From an uncultured Bacteroidales bacterium (GTDB taxonomy: Bacteria > Bacteroidota > Bacteroidia > Bacteroidales > UBA932), in assembly GCA_937899055.1 (NCBI GenBank), contig CALBPX010000027.1, forward strand, positions 1-9,635: a DNA stretch of 9,635 bases. The letters run 5' to 3'. Every line of letters starts with the position of its first letter. Within the stretch, counting starts at the first letter, position 1. The notes beneath the pieces are model-generated. The model was not told the DNA's origin. It searched no databases and saw only the letters and a program-made list of their open reading frames with translations. A program made the translations under genes and the position numbers. Below are positions 6,942-9,635 of this stretch, piece after piece.

Positions 6942-8132
6942 TTAAGGATAAATATTCCCGTTGCCATTTTCATCTGCCTTCCTGCGGCGGCTGCATGCAA
7001 GGCAGGCAAAGGGAGCAATGACCAATATCGCCAATATCATACCCGCCAGCAGATATGCGAAAATGCCTCCGCCACCATTGCTGAACAACTTGCCCATCAG
7101 GAAGTTGCCGAGGAACTGCCCGCACAGGGCAATGAATATGGCGGCAGAAAACGCAGCACCGCTCATCCTGCGGAAAACTCCGCCCAGGCGGGCAAGCATC
7201 ACCGGATAAGTTGCCCCTACTCCAAAGCCTATCAGGGCCATGGCAGCCCAGCAAATATAGGTGGAGTGGTTGCCTAGCCCCATCATAGCAACACCTAAAA
7301 GGGCTATGAACATATATACGAAAAGCACCACAAGATCTCTGCCTTTTTTCATCAAAGCCCCCAATGCAAACCTACCTGCCATCATACCTACCGTAAAGAA
7401 TGTAAGAGACAGAACGGCATCATTCTCAGCGATTCCGCCTATCTGAGTAAGGAACGAAGTGGTGTAACTGCCACTTGTGCCTTCAAACGCACTCTGGAAG
7501 AAAAGTACGGAAGCCACCAGCAGCAGCGCACCGGAAGTGAGCATGCTACGGTATTCGGAGCCGGAAGGCTTTGTGGCAGAGGTAATCTTTGCCTTAGGGA
7601 ATTTTAGCGCAATAAAGAATACTACACTGGCAAGCATTACTGCAGCGCAGGCTATCAGCGGAATCTGGTAGTCTGGTATCAGCACGCAAGCCAATGTCCA
7701 CACCATTGCTCCTATGCAGTAGCATGCTCCCAGTATGCTCATCTTGCGGCCACGCTTTTCCTCATCGTATATATCTGAAACCAGGGCATTTGTCTCACCG
7801 TTGAGCACTCCGCCGCCCAGCCCCACGCAGAAGATGCCGGCTATAAGAAGCGGCATGTCAGTAGAATAGGCCAGAATCAGAAGACCTGCAAGCATTATAA
7901 GGCTACTCAGGACAAGAAGCCACTTGTAGCCGTAGCGGTCCATAATGGGGCCAAAAATCACCGTCCCAAGGATGATGCCTATGCTCATATACATAGGCAG
8001 CCCTATCGCCTGAGGAACAGCCCTCACCAGCGGAGGCATGATGGCACCCAGGCTCAGCATGGCAACACCGAAGAACGCCATTGCCAGACAGGCAGCCAGA
8101 TTCACTTTTGCGGTTGAATATTCTTTTGACAT
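6942..8132 (-). CDS. MFS permease, first of a tandem paralogous pair (downstream copy)
   Basis: 396 residues from the ATG at 8130-8132, about twelve hydrophobic segments, standard MFS size. An in-frame start at 8201 would run 50 bases into the preceding gene and add a charged stretch without family similarity, so it was rejected. MFS motif A between helices 2 and 3 is present as GPIMDRYGYK (61-70). A GGGVLNGET signature (105-113) is followed by SDIY (118-121) and LGACYCIG (133-140). These are shared with the neighbouring permease at the same relative positions. The GG-x-LN-x-x-TNALVSD style recalls sugar-type MFS porters, so sugar or sugar-like uptake across the inner membrane is likely, but the substrate is unknown. 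The gap to the upstream permease is 19 bases and to the SIS gene 40 bases, consistent with one transcript. Confidence 0.88.
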   Translation of the reverse strand: MSKEYSTAKVNLAACLAMAFFGVAMLSLGAIMPPLVRAVPQAIGLPMYMSIGIILGTVIFGPIMDRYGYKWLLVLSSLIMLAGLLILAYSTDMPLLIAGIFCVGLGGGVLNGETNALVSDIYDEEKRGRKMSILGACYCIGAMVWTLACVLIPDYQIPLIACAAVMLASVVFFIALKFPKAKITSATKPSGSEYRSMLTSGALLLVASVLFFQSAFEGTSGSYTTSFLTQIGGIAENDAVLSLTFFTVGMMAGRFALGALMKKGRDLVVLFVYMFIALLGVAMMGLGNHSTYICWAAMALIGFGVGATYPVMLARLGGVFRRMSGAAFSAAIFIALCGQFLGNFLMGKLFSNGGGGIFAYLLAGMILAILVIAPFACLACSRRRKADENGNGNIYP

Positions 8133-8151
8133 AGGTCTGAATAATATTTGT

Positions 8152-9354
8152 CTAAAGGTCTTTATGTATGGTCCTGGCCTTGTCTGAAGCCTTGGCCACA
8201 AACGGGAACAGCAGGCATACGGCCAAAATCATAACGCACATTACCAGAGGAAAATAGCGCGGAAGCCCGCTCTCAACCGAAGACGGCAGGAACATCTTTC
8301 CTACAAGAAAATTCCCCACCAGCATTCCTATCTGAGCCACTACCACAGAAAGAGAAACTGCCGCACCGGAATGTTTCTTGAAAACCTGCCCCAAATAGTC
8401 AAAGATTACAGGAGCCGTAACCCCTATTCCAAACCCCAGAAGAGTCATGGAAACAAAAGCCCCCATGGCGGATGAAGGAAGGAAATACTGCACCAAAGCT
8501 CCGGCAAGGGCTATTGCCATAAACAGGAACATAGAAAACTTCTTGCCCGCAACCTTAAGGCACAGCGGAAGGGTGAACCTTCCGATAGCCATACCTACTG
8601 TCATGAATATCAGCGATGTAAGGGCCACAGCCTTATCTACTCCGTTTTCTACGCCGGTGTAGTAGGAAGTGGAATAATTGGCGCTTATGGCCTCCAGAAC
8701 TCCCTGAAAGAAAAACAAGAAACCGACAACGGCCAGAATATGATATCTGAACAGTTTTATGGAATCCAAAAGGGAGAACTTATCTTCTTTTGTGAGCTTG
8801 GCCTTAGGAAAAGGTATGAAGATGAACGCAAGAGACAAAACGGCAATTACAGCCGCAGACCACTGCATCGGAATCATAGGGTCATAAGACCAAACCCGGC
8901 ATATAACAGTCCAAAGCAGGCTGCCTATGCAGTACGAAGCCCCCAGAATGCTTAGCATGGTGCCTCTGAGACTGTCGCCATAGATATCTGATATTATGGC
9001 TATTGTTTCGCTGTTCAGGACTCCTCCTCCGGCTCCTATCAAAAAGGCGGAAACAACAAAGAGCCACAGGCTGTGCCCAAAGATGAATCCGCATAGCCCC
9101 AGTGCCAAAGCCAGAGAACTGACAATCAGCAGAGCCTTGTAGCCATAGCGGTCCATAACCGCACCGCAGATTATGGTTCCGGCAATAATTCCGAGCGTAA
9201 GAATCCACGGAAGGTTCTGAACGCCTTGGATTGTTTCTCCCAAGGTGGGCAGCATGGCCCCCCAGAAAAACATGGTAACTCCAAAGAAGGCGCATCCCAG
9301 GCAGGCAGCCGCAGCTACAAGTCCGCGCGGATATTCTCTGATTCCGGTTTTCAT
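8152..9354 (-). CDS. MFS permease, second of a tandem paralogous pair (upstream copy)
   Basis: 400 residues, about twelve transmembrane segments. It aligns along its length with the next gene: FFGVTMFFWGAMLP versus FFGVAMLSLGAIMP near the N-terminus, motif A GAVMDRYGYK (64-73), GGGVLNSET (109-117), SDIYGD, and LSILGASYCIG. The C-terminal half also agrees in pattern (GFGIGVTAPVI versus GFGVGATYPVM). Divergence is substantial, so the duplication is old or the copies were specialised for different ligands. The start ATG at 9352-9354 lies 21 bases after the stop of the upstream gene, in an A/T-rich context without Shine-Dalgarno. The protein is an inner-membrane porter; a role in uptake or export of the compound handled by the SIS and creatininase-type proteins is inferred from position only. 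Confidence 0.88.
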   Translation of the reverse strand: MKTGIREYPRGLVAAAACLGCAFFGVTMFFWGAMLPTLGETIQGVQNLPWILTLGIIAGTIICGAVMDRYGYKALLIVSSLALALGLCGFIFGHSLWLFVVSAFLIGAGGGVLNSETIAIISDIYGDSLRGTMLSILGASYCIGSLLWTVICRVWSYDPMIPMQWSAAVIAVLSLAFIFIPFPKAKLTKEDKFSLLDSIKLFRYHILAVVGFLFFFQGVLEAISANYSTSYYTGVENGVDKAVALTSLIFMTVGMAIGRFTLPLCLKVAGKKFSMFLFMAIALAGALVQYFLPSSAMGAFVSMTLLGFGIGVTAPVIFDYLGQVFKKHSGAAVSLSVVVAQIGMLVGNFLVGKMFLPSSVESGLPRYFPLVMCVMILAVCLLFPFVAKASDKARTIHKDL

Positions 9355-9375
9355 TGTAAATATGCTAAATACTTG

Positions 9376-9635
9376 TTAGTCTTTAAGGTAACGGTCCAGC
9401 CACTCATAGTCATGAGTCTTGTCCAGCTTGAGCCCGCTCAGCTCCGCCACGCTGCCGTAGAAAAACGCCTCGCCTCTGTAGTCTAGGAGGCAGTCCATTT
9501 CCATGATTTCGTTGGGGATAACTACGTAAGTAGCGTCTCCGCCGATGTACTGGTAGGAATAACCGGGCGCATGGAGCGTGCCTTTGTAGTTGTGGTTGGG
9601 CTGGATAGAGAATTTCTGTCCGGGTTTAAATTTAT
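9376..9635 (-). CDS. Unknown protein, C-terminal 85 residues only
   Basis: A minus-strand frame is open from the right edge to a TAA at 9376-9378; its start lies outside the window. The visible part reads KFKPGQKFSIQPNHNYKG, then an aromatic/Gly-rich stretch (HAPGYSYQYIGGDATY), a hydrophobic strand (VVIPNEIMEMDCLL), DYRGEAFFYG, and an acidic end (HDYEWLDRYLKD). It looks like a soluble, beta-rich C-terminus; I do not recognise the family. It sits 21 bases before the MFS pair on the same strand and so probably belongs to the same operon. Base composition and codon style are like the neighbouring genes. Confidence 0.7.
   Translation of the reverse strand, partial: KFKPGQKFSIQPNHNYKGTLHAPGYSYQYIGGDATYVVIPNEIMEMDCLLDYRGEAFFYGSVAELSGLKLDKTHDYEWLDRYLKD

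Noticed and set aside
8133..8201. In-frame upstream extension of the downstream MFS gene
   Set aside because: It runs 50 bases into the preceding permease gene and adds a charged stretch not seen in the paralogue; the ATG at 8130-8132 fits.

Overview
The window seems to contain two blocks of different origin that meet inside one open reading frame near position 2610. The right-hand block (about 2610-9635, all genes on the minus strand) looks like a Bacteroidales-type gut bacterium. It has a long six-repeat ribosomal protein S1 gene followed at once by an RNase Z gene, a promoter of the Bacteroidota type (TTTG / TAnnTTTG-like), and no clear Shine-Dalgarno sequences before the starts. The left-hand block (1 to about 2610) carries a plus-strand pair: the C-terminal part of a DUF2156 / LPG-synthase C-domain protein, and a membrane-anchored TerB_N-type protein. 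TerB_N proteins are not what I expect in Bacteroidales. They are better known from Firmicutes- or Synergistota-like genomes, but this taxonomic call is an impression only.

Layout from left to right: DUF2156-family protein, 5'-truncated by the window edge (+, 1-552); TerB_N-domain membrane protein (+, 575-2440); a possible terminator hairpin (2457-2517); an RNase Z reading frame (-, 2427-3332) whose last 60 or so residues are unrelated to RNase Z; ribosomal protein S1 (-, 3332-5242) with its promoter and leader (5243-5340). Then comes a separate minus-strand gene set, read from right to left: an unknown protein with only its C-terminus in the window (9376-9635), two paralogous MFS permeases (8152-9354 and 6942-8132), a SIS-domain phosphosugar-binding protein of the UPF0309 type (6140-6901), and a creatininase-family amidohydrolase (5356-6114).

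The five genes at 5356-9635 are separated by only about 20-40 bases and are probably one operon. Transporters, a SIS protein and a metal-dependent amidohydrolase together suggest uptake and breakdown of a small amide- or amino-sugar-like compound; the substrate cannot be read from the sequence. The rpsA-rnz pair overlaps by one base (TAGTG) and is probably translationally coupled.

The most important observation is the RNase Z frame. It has the metal-binding HxHxDH motif and two further ligands, but it switches after about residue 241 to a sequence lacking the final RNase Z histidine motif. Either the contig is a misassembly joining two organisms, or a recombination has cut off the 3' end of rnz. 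I see no CRISPR array, insertion sequence, tRNA or rRNA, and no stretch over 300 bases without a gene.
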